Of a stretch of DNA of 64,000 bases, positions 35,118-48,865 are shown in pieces (the stretch's first letter is position 1; each line of letters opens with the position of its first letter). Under the pieces are notes generated by a model. The model did no database searches. It was not told the origin of the DNA and saw only the letters and a program-made list of their open reading frames with translations. The translations under genes were made by a program, and so were the position numbers. The stretch covers positions 8,580,501-8,644,500 of the forward strand of contig JAYKKI010000060.1 in NCBI GenBank assembly GCA_039881145.1. The letters run 5' to 3'. Source of the DNA: Druceiella hillmani. Its lineage: Eukaryota; Arthropoda; Insecta; Lepidoptera; Hepialidae.

Positions 35118-37906
35118 GTACGGTATATAACTTAGTTTTTCATTATGACTTATGATTTATCACCCGAAACGGAAATAAGTTAATAATAAATTGATCTTGT
35201 AATACAAACAATGGGAAATTATGTAATTTAATAGATCGCCTTGTTTCCTTCTGACAGCTGTATTACATTGATTGTGCCAATTTATGTAAATTAACCTTTT
35301 ATTGGTTTAACCCAGAAATTTTCTTGCAAATTTCTTTCATCTACATTTTCAATAATAATTAATAAAATCGACAAAAAAATTAAAAATTTTTAATATAAAG
35401 TTTTTGATTACAGTAATGACAGTTCAATTTGCGTAAAGGGTAAAATACATTTTTTCCAAAACATAACTTTAAATAAGTTATGTATGCAAATTTAATGAAA
35501 TAAACTCTGTCAAATATTTTGAGATACAATTAGAAATTTTCTAATATTTAATCAAAGTGAGCAGAGTTTACATAATATTTCTTGTAATTCAAAATTGCAT
35601 TATAATACGGTTTATGCAAAGGTTGCATACGCTTTGTAAGTTTATTTAAAAAATTGATTAATCAATCATAGTTGCATAGTTTTTAGCCATGTTAATTTTT
35701 GCTTTTTAAATCATAAATTTTCTATTAAACCGCTATAATTATTCAAGAAATTTATTTATAAAGGCTTATTACTACATTAAATTTTTATTTGCTTGTGATA
35801 TTAACACATTGAAAATTATCTGACATTATAATGATGCCTTATAATAATTTTCAATATTTCAATAAAATAATGTCAAGGAAAACTGAGACGTTTCTTTGCC
35901 GCAAAATTAAAATTTCCTCGATATTCCATATTACTTTAAATCCGTAACTTTGTCAGGAAAAAGCTCTCAACTACGCAGAAAGCTTTGGATTGCAACCGGA
36001 GATAAGCGTAGCTGACGGTGTGACTTTGATCGGAAATGGCGCTCCTAGGTCCGGAAGGGCTCTCGAGATGGAAGAACTGGTCGAGGAACCTCAACTACGA
36101 GAATCTCAGATTGAGGAAAGGCTTTTCAATAGAATGGCCGACTTTATGGAGACTCATACTTTGCAAGTGAAACTCCCTACCGACATCAAGAGGTCTTTTG
36201 AGGAAGGTTAGTTTGTTTAAAACTACATTTTCCATAGGAAATTACTGAATTTATACAGATACAACTGGTAAGCAGTAAACATTACGCACATGGTAAAGGA
36301 AACTTGTAAAAATTATTATTCACTGCGTTTGTTAAATATTGGGGTAATATAATAAAAACCCTTTCTATGGATAACAATCTATTTACATTCCGTAGGAAGT
36401 TACTGAATTTATACGATACAATTTGTAGGTAGTAAACATTGCGTACATGATAAAAGAAACTTGTAAAAATTATTATTCTCTGCATTTAATAAATATTGAG
36501 TAAAATAATTAAAAAAACACTTTCTATGGATAATAATATATTCTTAAATGTTAAACTAAAAGCCATTATACAAAATATAAAAAAATGAAGTAATTGAAAA
36601 TGCCTCATATTATCCAATACTATCAGCTTTTGCTTTCAGGGTCAATTGAAGGTTTCTTAGTCCCTCCTAGTGGTATTTATATCGTTATGTACCTAAAAAC
36701 TAATTTTGGGTCTATAATTGACAGCTTTATTTGAATAATGACCGCAAAAAGCTGACGGTAGGAAATATTACCAATATAAAAATTCTATAGACGAAAAAAA
36801 TATCAAAGTTTATATTGATGCTAGGTTAAATGAAACTACGTGATGTAGTATTATTTCTAATTTCTTTAAGTTCTTTACCACGACCTAGGTGTCGTTGTAT
36901 TACAACATCTTCGGGTGGGCTATTAGCAAAGATCATGGTAAAGAACACATGATTACATCACGTTATTTATTTAATTGTGAATAATGAGTTTCTACAAAAT
37001 TAACGCCAAATATTTTCAATATTGATGCTAGACTTCAAAGATTTAGCGTACAGTATCTTACATCAGTCATATATGTATATATGTAACATATATTTAATAA
37101 CATAAAAGACGAAATATTTTATTTCTGTTGTACGTAAACACATATCTCCAAAACACTAAATAAAGGGATAACTACTCGTACACATACTACTTATCTATAG
37201 TTACTCGTCAACTTATCTATAGTTATCCTACAATTAAAATTGTCTGGGCGACACATGTCTTCAATAAATTGATGTCACATGACGCTATCGCATGTCCATT
37301 GAGTTAAATCAACTTTTAACCTCTGATTCGAATTTCGGCCCCAGTAACATAAAATTTGGATGATACATTTTTTTTGTAAATCACTAAGAAACGGTTTTCC
37401 TAAATTCCACCCCTAGAAGGCTATAAAGAAAATTGTAGTCTTTACATTGATAAATCAATTCCATTAGGATAGGATACTATTGTCTGAAAAGAATTAAAAT
37501 AATTTTTCAAAAACGGTGAAATTGATAAAATAGATATTTTTTCTACGCCTCTAATTTTGTTGAAAATACAGATGCTTCCAACATTGAAGTCCTTGAAGAT
37601 GTTTTTATTAATTTTGCAAATGTCTTTTTTTGTAAATAAATATATGGATATCTATAATTTTTTCACGATGGTTTTTTTATAAATTACATTTCGTTATTTC
37701 TTTTCACGCTAAAATAATATTATATATATTCCAAATTTAAATGTAGAATCTGTTGTTTGTCTTTATAGTAAGACTCCTTAAGTTCTCTTCGGGATTTGTA
37801 ATAAAATCTTTATAAAACGTTATGTAGTGCATTAGATATGTGTATAGTAATATATTTATTCCAATCCTTTAAACGACCAAACATGCAATTTAATGTTTGT
37901 TATATA

Positions 37907-37976
<70 letters not shown>

Positions 37977-40900
37977 CATATATATATGTATATATTTTAT
38001 TCTTTAGTTTTAAACTGGAGAAACGACAGTACTTTTTTAATAAAACATCTGAAGGTCGCTTTCAAACTTGAAGTATTTGTTTTGTGATGAGTATTTATTC
38101 GTTACTCACTTTTATTATTTTTCCAAGTACGCATTATTTGACAAAGTTTGGAAGTAGCGTAGCTTCTTTGAACTTTTGTTTGTAAATTTAATTTCTCCTA
38201 AAGAACGTAACGTATTTATTTCTCTACATCCATACCTACATGTTTATTTTTTGTTTGTTAAATTTTTTTTAAAAGGCACATAGGTTAGTAATATTAATTT
38301 ATAAATATTCAGTATTCAAATATTGAATGGTTCGTATTCTATAGATATATTGATATGGATTTGTTGACGTAAATGTCACTTTTAGGATAGTCGAGCATAA
38401 TTTATGATTCAGACAATTCTATTTTTCGTTGGTCATCGTTTTATGTGAAAATGACGTGAAGTAAGCTAAACGTACAAAGAAAAATATTTGAATATATTTT
38501 TGCTAATGTATTCACTTATCTTTAATTATTTATTACTGCAATATTTTTTTCACATATCGTAATAGTTTTACTTTTTTTTACTTTATTACAATTTTCTCGA
38601 TAAATTACCACCGATATGATCATTATCGTGATTATTTGATTAATTTGAAGATTAATAAAATTTCGATCAGCCATAGTAAAGAAAATAATTGTAAAAATTT
38701 TGCAAAATCATTTAACATCGTAAATTTGTAATTAAAAGTAAACTGTAAACATATTGCATTATATTATACGGGGAATAATTTTCTGTAACTGAAAAATATA
38801 ATAACCTTTACTAATTTATCATAAATATGATTTCCTCTGTGCATGATTATTTTAATAGCAGAAAAGGAAGTCATGAGAACAGAATGGAAATTAAATAATT
38901 CAAGATCAGCTATCTTGAATCTTGAATTATTTTTCAATGTCAAGTCAATGAATTATTTTTCAATGTCATTATGTTTTTGCATATATATTATTGGAGTATT
39001 TCGACTTTGTACTAAAAACTAACCTGTATTTATTTATACTACTGGACATGAATCTATTGTGGCTAAAGTGGCAATAAAAATAATAGGAAAATTTTGCTAG
39101 TAAATGTATTATTGATAGCAAAGTATTATATGTTTATTATATAGAAAGCAATGAATATTTTAGAATATTTAACCAAAATATATTGACGAAACTTTCCACA
39201 CCCATTGAATATATTTTAGTTAAAACACCCGAATATAACTGTGATATATACATTTTGATCTCGCTGTGTGTAAAAGCATGATACGTCCATAACAAAGAAA
39301 TGACAGTAATATTAAATTATTTTAAATGGATGGCTTACAAATTAACTATAATAATAGTAAAAAATAATTCGAAAGGTTAAACCTATATCGCTTTGGTAAA
39401 ATTGAAAAAATTATAACAATTTAATTAAGTTAAAATGTGTAAATTATTGTAAAAAATAAAATAGTAAGACTTTATTTTTGCCAAAAATAACTTTTGTTAG
39501 GAGACCGGGAAAGCCGAATTCTTAATTTCAATGTTTCAATGAATGTTAAAGGTCAGCATAACTATCATATAAAGTTTGGTTCGGTTTAAAATTTTTTTAT
39601 CATTATATATCGAATTTAAATTGCTTAAATCGATTTTATATAAACGTTATAAGCAGTTACATTATTCATATTTAACACAAATTATTCCATTTTCCCGGAA
39701 TTGCCCAATTTTGTAATACATTTTTTTTGGGCCACAAAAAGATATTGAAAAGCAATGAAATTAGATAAAATTTAGCACAAAAGCTCTAATAAGGAAAATA
39801 CTCTATCTACACGTGTGGCTTGTCATAATTTTAGTGTTTTGTTGAATAATTTTAATTAAAATTTTCGCTGTTTCCTCGGAGTTTAGATAAATGTTAAATT
39901 ATCAATCGTATTTAGAGTTACGTACACGCAATTATCACATATGTTAAATAATTTAGTCTGTGTGTTATGTACTAGTTAGTAAAGGAATTTTCAAAATTTT
40001 CAATCTCACATTATGCTTGAACTTATGAGGCTAGAACAAGCAAACTTTCAAAATTTACTTTATTTTAAATTACTATTTTTATTTATTTATTAAAACGCTA
40101 TTAATTTAATAGATACATTGTTTAACATGATATTCTGATATCATCTTGCATTATGACATGCTTGAAAAACTATTTGACTTCAGAAAACTTTCCCTATTCC
40201 TGAGTATGAGGACATTTCATCGAACGAGTAGGCATATTTCTAAAAGCGCCCAAGTATTACAATGAAGAAGCTTTAAGCACAAAAAAGGGGTGCCTATAAG
40301 ATAAGTTTTAAAGATATACATAAAAGCGTTGTGTAAAATTATGAAGCACGTAAGTGCGCCATTTATTTACAAGGAAACCCACTTCACTCATAAAAGATTT
40401 ACGACCATGTAAATCCTTCTGTGAACCTATCTCACACGCAAAGCCTCTCGCTATTAAGAGAATATTTTCCTGAGGGACAATTTCATTATAAGATCGCGAT
40501 TTATGTTTAAGCTTTATGAAATATCTTGTACGAACAACTAGTTGAAGTTTAGTTTTTATCTACATAAATAATAGTTACTAAGCATATGGGTTAGGTTAGG
40601 TTGGGATAGGTTAAGTTAGGTTACTAGTATTGAACTATTCACAATTTAACATATCATTTTAAAACATTGTGTAAATCCAATATCTAGAATAAAAATTTAA
40701 TAAACAATTTATGAGTATTCAGAAACGTCAAGTTCGAAAATTGTATATAATATTAAGTTACAGCAGATTTAAAATACTAATTTTATATTAAAACATACTA
40801 ATTTTATTTCTGAAGAATAAAATACTTATTTTATAAATAATATTATTAAGAATGAAGAGAAAATGAACTACGAGTTACTAAGATGATTAGACAAAATACA

Positions 40901-43662
40901 TGTCTGTTCAGTTAATGATTAAATTTATTACTTGTTTAAAAAAACATGATCATTTCGTATTATGTAATTTCTATAGTTATGCGTTCACAAATTTACAATC
41001 TAACGGATCTTTATAGAAATTTGAATTGAAATTAATTATAGCCATGATAAAAAAAAACCGAATTAGGTAATTTTATTTAGATACATGATTTATAAACAAA
41101 ATACGTGTAAATCAGAAATAAAAACAAGTTACGAAAATTAATATTTTAAGTACGCAACTTCACGTGTCCCTTTATTTATTCATAGTTGAAATTTTCTAGG
41201 ATCATTAATTTAATTCAAATAAATATTCACTAATTTTTTTAGACTTATTTTTGCTCTAATAAAATTTCGCAATCATCTTAAATTTTAAGACTTTACAAAG
41301 AGTTAAAATTTATTCAGATCAAATATTAATTCACTACGTAAATAGGCAACCGTTTAAAGATCACTTGATTGTAATTTTAAAATATTATTGATTGCGAAGT
41401 GTGTGATCTATTATTAATTTTGCTGAAAATCTAGAAAATTTTGAACTTACTAGCGGTTAGATTTATATGTGCATATGGGTGACAGACTGAGCGATTTTTC
41501 AGAAAAGAAATTTGTTATATAGATTCGGAAAATCTTTATTAACCTACATAATGAAAGAATAAACCCTGTTGATACCGGTGAAGCTTTTAATACGGAAATT
41601 AAATACACCTTTTTTTACAAATAATAAATAAAAGTTTCAACATTTAAAGGTACACAGTATTTATATTACTGCATTTACAAATATTAATATTAGTTTTTAA
41701 CGAGTCAATGTATTTTTCAACGTATTTTTCACAAAAGTAAAAATATCGCGAATTTCCCAAAAGCTATGCCATCTAAAATCATCGCTATAGCCTTCCTGTA
41801 AATTTAAAATAAATTTTTAAATAAAATTGTTTCACAATTTTAGGTTCGGTAGTTTCAGAAATATGTGAAAAAAATACATAGGTATGTATTTTTCACATTA
41901 TTTAACATAATTTCGTAGATTGAAAAAATATTTTTGAGGTATGCGATACTCCACTTGACACATGTAATTAAATAAGAACAATAGAATATTTAATCTATCT
42001 CTTTTAAAATTTGCATTCAAGTATGCTCAAATAAATGTATTTTTCTACATATTTTTCATACATCTCTATAGTTTAAAGAAATATTATTGAGATTATTATT
42101 ACGCGATACTCCACCTGACATGTAATTAAATAAGAACAATCGAATATTTAATCTGCTTATTCTAAAATTTGCATTTAAGTATGCTTAAATAAATGTATTT
42201 TATATATATTTTTAATATATTTCTCTATGTTAAAGAAATATTATTGACATTATTATTACGTGATACTCCACCTGACATATGTAATTAAATAAGAACAATC
42301 GAATACTTAATCTGCTTGTTCTAAAATTTGCATTTAAGTATGCTTAAATAAATGTATTTTTTACATACTTTAAATATATTTATTTATATTAAAGAAATAT
42401 TATTGAGATTATTATTACGTGATACTCTACCTGACATGTGTAATTAAATAAGAACAAGCGAATATTTAATCTGCTTGTTCTAAAATTTACATTTAAATTT
42501 GTTTAAATATTTACTATTAAGGTAGATGCTTTGCTACCACGCCAAGTTGGAAATTTTTACGTAGAACAGTCTTCGAGTAAAACATATGTAAACAACAGAT
42601 GTGGATACATACATAAAGAGTTTAGATTTCTTTCTTTTTAAAGTTTGGAACCATAAAAATCAAAATATTTTTTAATCGTGCAAAAATAAACATGAATCGA
42701 TTCATTCTAATTTATATTCATTATAATATAAGTATTCATTCAAGCTTGATATTTAATATTAAGATCGTCTTTATTATTTCATCGTAATGTTACAAATGAT
42801 TGTATCGTGATTAGTGGAAGAGGAGCATACAGAATTGTTTAAACTCTGAAACAAAATTGTTTCGAAGGCCTAATTGAATAAAGTAAGGAATTTCGATCAA
42901 AAATCTAAGAATAACTTATAGACATTAAACCCGTATATAAAAGAAAGTCCCAAGTTCTTTTCAAGTTTTTTAATATTCATTGGACTATTGAGCAAGTAAT
43001 TTTTTTAAATACCATGGGCATACAATAAAAAAAGTATATAAAATTCTAGTTTACAGAAATACTTTCAAGAGTTATGCAAAGAATTTACAAGTACCATTAG
43101 CAAGGTATAATTTTATAACGTTATCCGAAAATATTATCATTAACGACCAATAAAGATATAATAACACAGTAACGACAGTATAATGTGAATGAATATAATT
43201 ATCTTCCGATACAATTATGAATTTAATTAATAAAATGTAATGTTTTATTAAATTATATGTTCCAAAAATGTAATTATCTATAAATAATGAGATAAAATAA
43301 ATATAAAAATTTGTCATACAGGTCGCAAGAAGTCCAAGAAGCTTATGAAGAAGCTTCAGCCACTTCTTTCTCTCCTGCAGCTGAAGTTCACCGCCCTGAC
43401 TCCCATTTTCCTGGCCATCATCGCAGCCGTTGCCGTCAAAGCCTTATTCCTCTTGAAGATTGCTTCTCTTTCCACCATCGTCTCCTTTGTAAGGAGTCTT
43501 TTGGCTTCAAAGAACAGGGGATCTTCAAGCACTTACGAAGCTCCAGCGACGACTTACGGCGTCCAGGAGCAATATCCTTATCCTGCCAGCAACGGGGGAG
43601 GCTGGGGAAGATCCGATAATGATGGCCAAGCCCTGGCCTACGGCGCTTATGCGACGAAATGA
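34962..43662 (+). CDS. Osiris family protein B (DUF1676), complete, 248 aa
   Basis: Three exons (34962-35117, 35957-36206, 43322-43662) encode 248 residues. Residues 1-17 are a signal peptide (MKVSVIVLSLALVVVRA). Cys42 and Cys50 in CMSGDVTLC are the two-cysteine segment. DUF1676 spans about 53-136, with ADGVTLIGNGAPRSGRALE. A basic patch (RKKSKKLMKK, 137-146) precedes a hydrophobic helix at about 158-196 with AAVAVKALFLLKIA. The tail is Ser/Tyr/Gly-rich and carries GQALAY (237-242), the AQxLAY motif. Family knowledge: Osiris proteins are insect-specific, membrane or endosome associated, and needed in cuticle-secreting cells; the Drosophila cluster is the dosage-sensitive Triplo-lethal locus. 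The start is chosen because it gives a clean signal peptide. Intron phases match A and C. The exact Osiris number is not assigned. Confidence 0.95.
35118..35956 (+). other. Osiris gene B, intron 1 (839 bp)
   Basis: An AT-rich phase-0 intron from gtacgg to actttgtcag. Nothing else is seen in it. Confidence 0.88.
35957..36206 (+). CDS. Osiris gene B, exon 2
   Basis: 83 codons plus one base, EKALNYAESF to KRSFEE, with donor gttagt. It is two codons longer than the exon in A and C, in the EMEELVEEPQLRE stretch. Confidence 0.94.
36238..36541. repeat. tandem duplication, unit about 158 bp
   Basis: Copies begin gaaattactgaatttataca and gaagttactgaatttatacg, and both contain 'cttgtaaaaattattatt'. 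They lie just inside intron 2. Confidence 0.88.
36812..37031 (-). mobile_element. hammerhead-motif repeat, copy 4, with 13-bp target duplication
   Basis: The element is 36825-37018 (194 bp), flanked by exact atattgatgctag at 36812-36824 and 37019-37031. It begins gttaaatgaaactacgtgat and ends attaacgccaaatattttca. The two arms form an imperfect fold-back. The ribozyme-like segment is 36878-36918 on the minus strand and reads ccgaaga and gaca in place of ctgaaga and gaaa, so two core bases are lost. Confidence 0.85.
37907..37996. repeat. (TA)n microsatellite
   Basis: About 90 bp of TA with a few TG/CA steps. Confidence 0.95.
40588..40623. repeat. interstitial TTAGG-like repeats
   Basis: About six GGTTA/GGATA/GTTAA-type units: ggttaggttaggttgggata then ggttaagttagg. 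TTAGG is the usual insect telomere unit, but GGTTA runs are also common in insect euchromatin. Confidence 0.7.
41930..42500. repeat. tandem array, unit about 158 bp
   Basis: The phrase gatactccacctgacatgt recurs at 41945, 42105, 42262 and 42421. Each is followed by 'taattaaataagaacaa', 'atttaatctgctt' and 'gcatttaagtatgcttaaat'. Confidence 0.92.
43322..43662 (+). CDS. Osiris gene B, exon 3
   Basis: GT completes the Gly codon, then 112 codons lead to TGA at 43660-43662. The exon is conspicuously more GC-rich than the flanks. Confidence 0.95.
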
Positions 43663-43838
43663 AAGGTTGAAAAATGACTAGATATAATGTAGCTGAAACC
43701 AATATTTATTTATTTCTTTTGACTCCATTATATCACCTGACACATTCTATAGTTTCCGAAGCCATATTTTGCTCGATCAGAATGATGCATCCGTTTGGAG
43801 TGCAAAGTAGATCCGCTGCCATATGACCAAAGAGTTGA

Positions 43839-44116
43839 AATAAATAACTAGTAGACCTTAACTAATTACTGTATTCTCCTCAGTTAAATTTTATTTAACT
43901 GTCTACATCAAACATCTCTCTATACTTCCTTACGACATTATGACGTTTTAATTATCAACCCCGATTTTAAATACTCGTATTTGCGAAGTCTAAAAAGAAT
44001 AAATTATTTATTGTATTTATGTTTATATTTATATACAGATAATATTATATATTGTATTAACTTATTCGATTAGATTAAGAGTAAACTAAGGAATTGTACA
44101 AATTTCGCCTAATAAA
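43839..44116 (+). terminator. candidate poly(A) signals of Osiris gene B
   Basis: AATAAA at 43839-43844 and at 44111-44116. The second is followed by GT-rich tggatgtttatttg. I cannot tell which is used. Confidence 0.5.
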
Positions 44117-46623
44117 TGAGAAATATGAAGAAGCCATGGATGTTTATTTGAAGTGACCCGAAATTAGTTTTAAAATAATTTATATCCCTAGAAGCCTTTA
44201 TTAAAACTCTTTTTCATTTTATTCTAGTTATGGTTAAATTTATTTTGTACTATTTAATTTAGGTACTTGAAATTATGAACTACTTGTGTTGAAGAACGGA
44301 AGTAGCTGGTAGTACACGAGTTAGGAAGTTTAACATTAAAGTTAACTCGGTAAAAGGTTTATACTTAAAAAAAATAATGTTGCAATTATTAAAAAAATAC
44401 CAATTTTTGTTGCAATTATTTCATATTGATATATGAAGTTAAAAAAGTTTTTTTGGAAATGCCCTTCTCCTCCATACCATGTTATGTACTGAACTACTTC
44501 AGACTTATTTAATCACGTAAACAATTCGGTTTATATTCAGTTCTGATATAATTTTTAACAATTTTGGATTTCGTCAATTGTTTTGGAGTAAATCTACATT
44601 TTTTTTGTTTTTAAAGTTATTTTGGAATAATTATTTTATTGTTTACGCCAATTTACATGCATATTTTCTTTTTAAAAAAAATATGTGGTGATATATTTTT
44701 TCTTACTTATAAATAATTTTTTGGATATCATATTTATTGCAAGAAGAAACATTTAATAGAATGTGGGAATTATGATTTTTGTACTGTACTGTAATAATTC
44801 CCTTATACATTACTTGCTATAGTATTGTTGATTGTATTGTCAATTACTTATAAAAATCAATCATTTAACGGTTTTTTTTAAATATATTTTTTCTCCAATT
44901 AATAATAAAATATAAAAAAATATCTTTCCATCCAAAGATATTTTTATCATTCTCTTCATCAAATCTACATAATTTTTCACCCAAATATTGAAGTGATCTA
45001 ACACTATAGCTTCGATGTACGAGAAATAAAACGTTTATTTAATTCTTAATATTTTTATATTAATATATAAAGTTCGTCAACGAAAAGTTCGTCACGTGTT
45101 TGTTGGCGCTGATATCTGGAGCCACAAGTCCGATTTCAAAATTTGTTTTGTTTTGGAAAGCCTAACTTTGAGAAAAATTATAGATAGCTATAGGGTGATG
45201 TTACATTACCCTATAGCTTATAGGGACAATTAATGCAGTAATAAAAAATAAAACGGGCGCGAAAGTCTGCTTAAAAGGTGCAAGATAAATAGAGACCGGC
45301 TTATTTATTGTATATATGTTATATGCACGAATATTCCTGATGTTTTTCGACATAGAGAATAAATTCTAGTGGAGGGGAGAGAGGAAAGATGCAGCTCTGT
45401 GATATAACGAGCCGCACGGCTCACTCGCGTGGTCGAGTTTCTAAGCGACGGACATGTCTCAGGAATTCTTTCGAATACAATTAATTTTTAACTGTTGACT
45501 TTTATAATTTTTTTTTCAATTGTCTATTTTTTCTGTGTCGGTCACGGTTAGTTTATTTAGAAACAATTTTCATTTTAAAATTTATTTCATATGTGCAGAA
45601 GATATGTTTATTACGGTGATGTGAAAATAGACACATGAACTTTCTTTATTGTATTAATACATCAAACCCCGAAAAGCGAATCAGTGAACAAACAGGCTGT
45701 GTGGCTTATTTGGAAATTGATGGTAATCTAGATTGGAACCCATTTTTAATGCTGTTTTCTCTTTGAAAATGTAAGTGATATAAGGGTACATGAAGTAAAA
45801 AATGACTATTTCAAGCATTTCTGTTCACTTTCCATTTTATATCTTGTAACATTGATTTCTTGCTCGAAGTAGTAAAAATATGACATGAGCACAGTGACTT
45901 TCTCTAATGGCAGCTTGTACATAAAATTGGGATACGATAATTCAGTGAAAATTTTAGTGAAAATAGAAGCATGTAAATCTTTTGTAACCTTTTAAGAGAT
46001 GAAAATGGACAATAAAATACAATAGTACAATAGTACAGCGTCATTCCAGTAATTGACACAAATTTCTCACGACAATCGGGCATAAAATGAACGATCATCT
46101 TAATCAATGTTTAATAATCTTCCTATTTATCTTCAATCAAATTCTTTCGCGTCATATCTGTACATTAATCTCCAAGATTCGTGTCTTACAGAGTAATAAG
46201 TACCAACTTTAATGAACTCTAGGTCATTGGTTCATAATCCGTCTTTGATTTAACAAAAGCCGGTGACTTTTAATGTTTGCAGGCAAGTACTTATGATCGG
46301 ACATTTAGTAAAAAAAACAAGTGAAAGTTGGCAAACACTTCCAATTACAATAGGTACTTTTACCGATAATGTACAGGTTGGTTAAAAAAGTAGAATAACC
46401 TTAAATATATTAATGTAAATTATACATCAGTAATTAAATAAATAATAAACAGCTTTAAAAGACGCTTCCGATTTAAATAGTTGTATTAAGAAAATGTGAC
46501 TTATAAGTCACCTGCAAAAACAAACATCGACAAAAGACAATGCGTGTTGATGACATCGGATTGGATAATTTTGAATCCCCATGAAATCAAATACCACCCA
46601 ATGTTTGAATGTGTCCAGAAAAT

Positions 46624-46755
46624 GCATACACGCACACATGCACACAGGCAAAACACGCACACGCATACTCACACACGTGTACACGTCCGCACACACACAC
46701 ACTTGCGCACGGACGTATGCATTCATGCAAACAAGATTGCGGTTTTACATGCACG
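46624..46755. repeat. CA-rich low-complexity tract
   Basis: An imperfect CACA/CACG stretch. It produces His-Thr-rich frames on the plus strand and Val-Cys-rich frames on the minus strand, all artefacts. Confidence 0.9.
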
Positions 46756-48823
46756 CATCCATTACATTAACATGTTTACATTTTAACATTACATAAAGAT
46801 TTTTAATTCCGAGTTCTTAATGTCATTTTAGTGCTTTAAATACGATTCCAATTGAAATCTAAACTCTAAATACTTATACATTTTCTCTCATTATTTAGAT
46901 CGAAAGTAAAAAGAAATATACTTGTCACAAACGACCCAAGATGTGCAAAGTTATATAAAGGCTATTTAATTTAATGTGCCAGTGAAAGTTTGCAATCGCA
47001 AAAAATTATAATGGATATAACTTACATAAGAGTTTAAGTTGCATGAATGATCGTACAGGTTGTCCCTCACTGACGTATTCTAAAGTGAAAATAAAATTAT
47101 TTAACATTCGTTCTGGTAATCATTCAACACTGTTTGATTGTTACTCAGATGGCTCCAGTCAAAGGATAAAAAAAATAATTACATTTGTACATAGACTGCA
47201 GTAAGTTGACAATAAAACTATTACACCGATGTTATGGCAAATGGGTTTAAGAGAGAAAGTAGGAATTAAATTTAAAAAGGTCGAATTGAATATAGACCAG
47301 TTTCGGTGGTAAACATTTCATGATTATATTTGTTAATGTTAATAGTGGTATATACCTTGAATTAATAGTGGTATATAACTTATTTTCTAACAGCTACGTA
47401 ATAAGTTGAATTATCAAAGGTCAAAGTATAAAAATACCACCAGGTTAAATCCAAATAATAACACATATAAATAAATTATTAAAACTAGAAGCTATTTTTC
47501 ATTGGTATCTATCTAAAGTAAACAGACACAACAAAAAAGCCACAAGCTTGGACCTGAATATTATTTACTTGCTTCTTATAAGGACTCGGAGTTACTAGGA
47601 TTTATCTTTAATTTGTCCCTTATGTTCTTTCTAGTTTTTAAAATCGTTCGCGTTTGGTAGTAAGATCGTGATCGAGGTATAAAAGAAAAAAACTTCCAAG
47701 GGAAATATACTCAAATTTAGAATTCAGTATACGTGATACGAGTTAATAAAAGTAAAAATAAAATTTATAAAATTTTCCTTAGAGGAAATAGTCTGATCAA
47801 ATAAGGCTCCAATGAAAACCACAAAAGATTACATATGTTTTATTTACAAACCTTAATGTATATAGTTGATATATATCGCAGACGTTTTCCTACGAGAACA
47901 ATTTCATACAGCCATCAAAACTACTAGTAAAACGATAAATGGTACTGTGGTAGACTGCAGTGAACTGAAAATTAATTAATCAAAATTAAAATAAAGTTTA
48001 AAAAATAACTCATAAGTATTTATATGAAAATACATGTTCATATTTAAACACAAACATACACATATACACATATATAGATGCAAACATACATGCACACTCT
48101 AATATACGTAAATCTACAAATGACATGGAATGGAGGAAAGAAATATTATATGGAAGGAAAACAAGGAAGTTAGGAATTAAAGAAAATTACCAGAGGTGTG
48201 AATGACCTTTTGAGTTGATTTTTAAATGCGTATACAGACGGTGCATTTCGTTTGTCGCAGTGTCATTTATTTCACAACTTGGTAGCGTGTATTGTGAGAG
48301 ACTGCTACTACTGGAATATTACTACTGGAAGAGAAATGAAAAAAATATGAAGATCACGTCAGTCCCAAATCGCCAGTCATTTGAGACTAGACCGAAATTA
48401 GATACTATGAACACGTATGCAAAATTTTGTGACGATCTGTGTTAAAATTACGGAATTCTTGAGCTACAAAAAACTATACATCGATCTCACCTTAATTTTC
48501 TCATTCACAAATTAGGGTAAAACAAGCACATTAAAGTATAAGTACTGCCAATTTTAAATATATTACCATAACAAATAAATAAAAAAAAACCAGGAGAACC
48601 TCCTTTAATAATTCGCTTATATTTTTTTAAACTTTAAATGCTCCAAATAAGTAATTTTTAAGCAAATTTAGCATTTAGCAACTAACGTTGCAAATACTTG
48701 AATCGTCTGCAAGAGGATACGAAACCAAAATCCTGCTAAATTAAAAATAATCTTTGTTACAATGTGCTCTGTAATTTATATCACTGTTTAAAATCCATCA
48801 TAAGTGCCATAGATCAGCAAGTG

Positions 48824-48865
48824 TGATAGACCATTCTTGGTCAGTTGACCAAGACTGGTCTATCA
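48824..48865. repeat. 20-bp inverted repeat with 2-nt spacer
   Basis: Arms 48824-48843 (tgatagaccattcttggtca) and 48846-48865 pair at 19 of 20 positions. This makes a compact hairpin on either strand. Confidence 0.9.

Larger units (their letters stand above)
36207..43321 (+). other. Osiris gene B, intron 2 (7.1 kb)
   Basis: This phase-1 intron runs from gttagt to cataca|g. It contains a tandem duplication at its start, a hammerhead-motif repeat, a (TA)n tract, TTAGG-like repeats and a 158-bp tandem array. I see no other gene within it. Confidence 0.88.

Noticed and set aside
37315..37345. gattcgaatttcggcccc as a tRNA B box
   Set aside because: No A box at a suitable distance and no acceptor stem; no tRNA gene was found anywhere in the window.
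43311..43619. 102-codon frame overlapping Osiris B exon 3, and a minus-strand frame at 43436-43702
   Set aside because: Both are alternative frames of the GC-rich Osiris exon. The frame at 43322-43662 carries the family motifs and correct splice phase.
46496..46796. His/Thr-rich frames and their antisense Val/Cys-rich frame
   Set aside because: They are produced by the CA-rich low-complexity tract.
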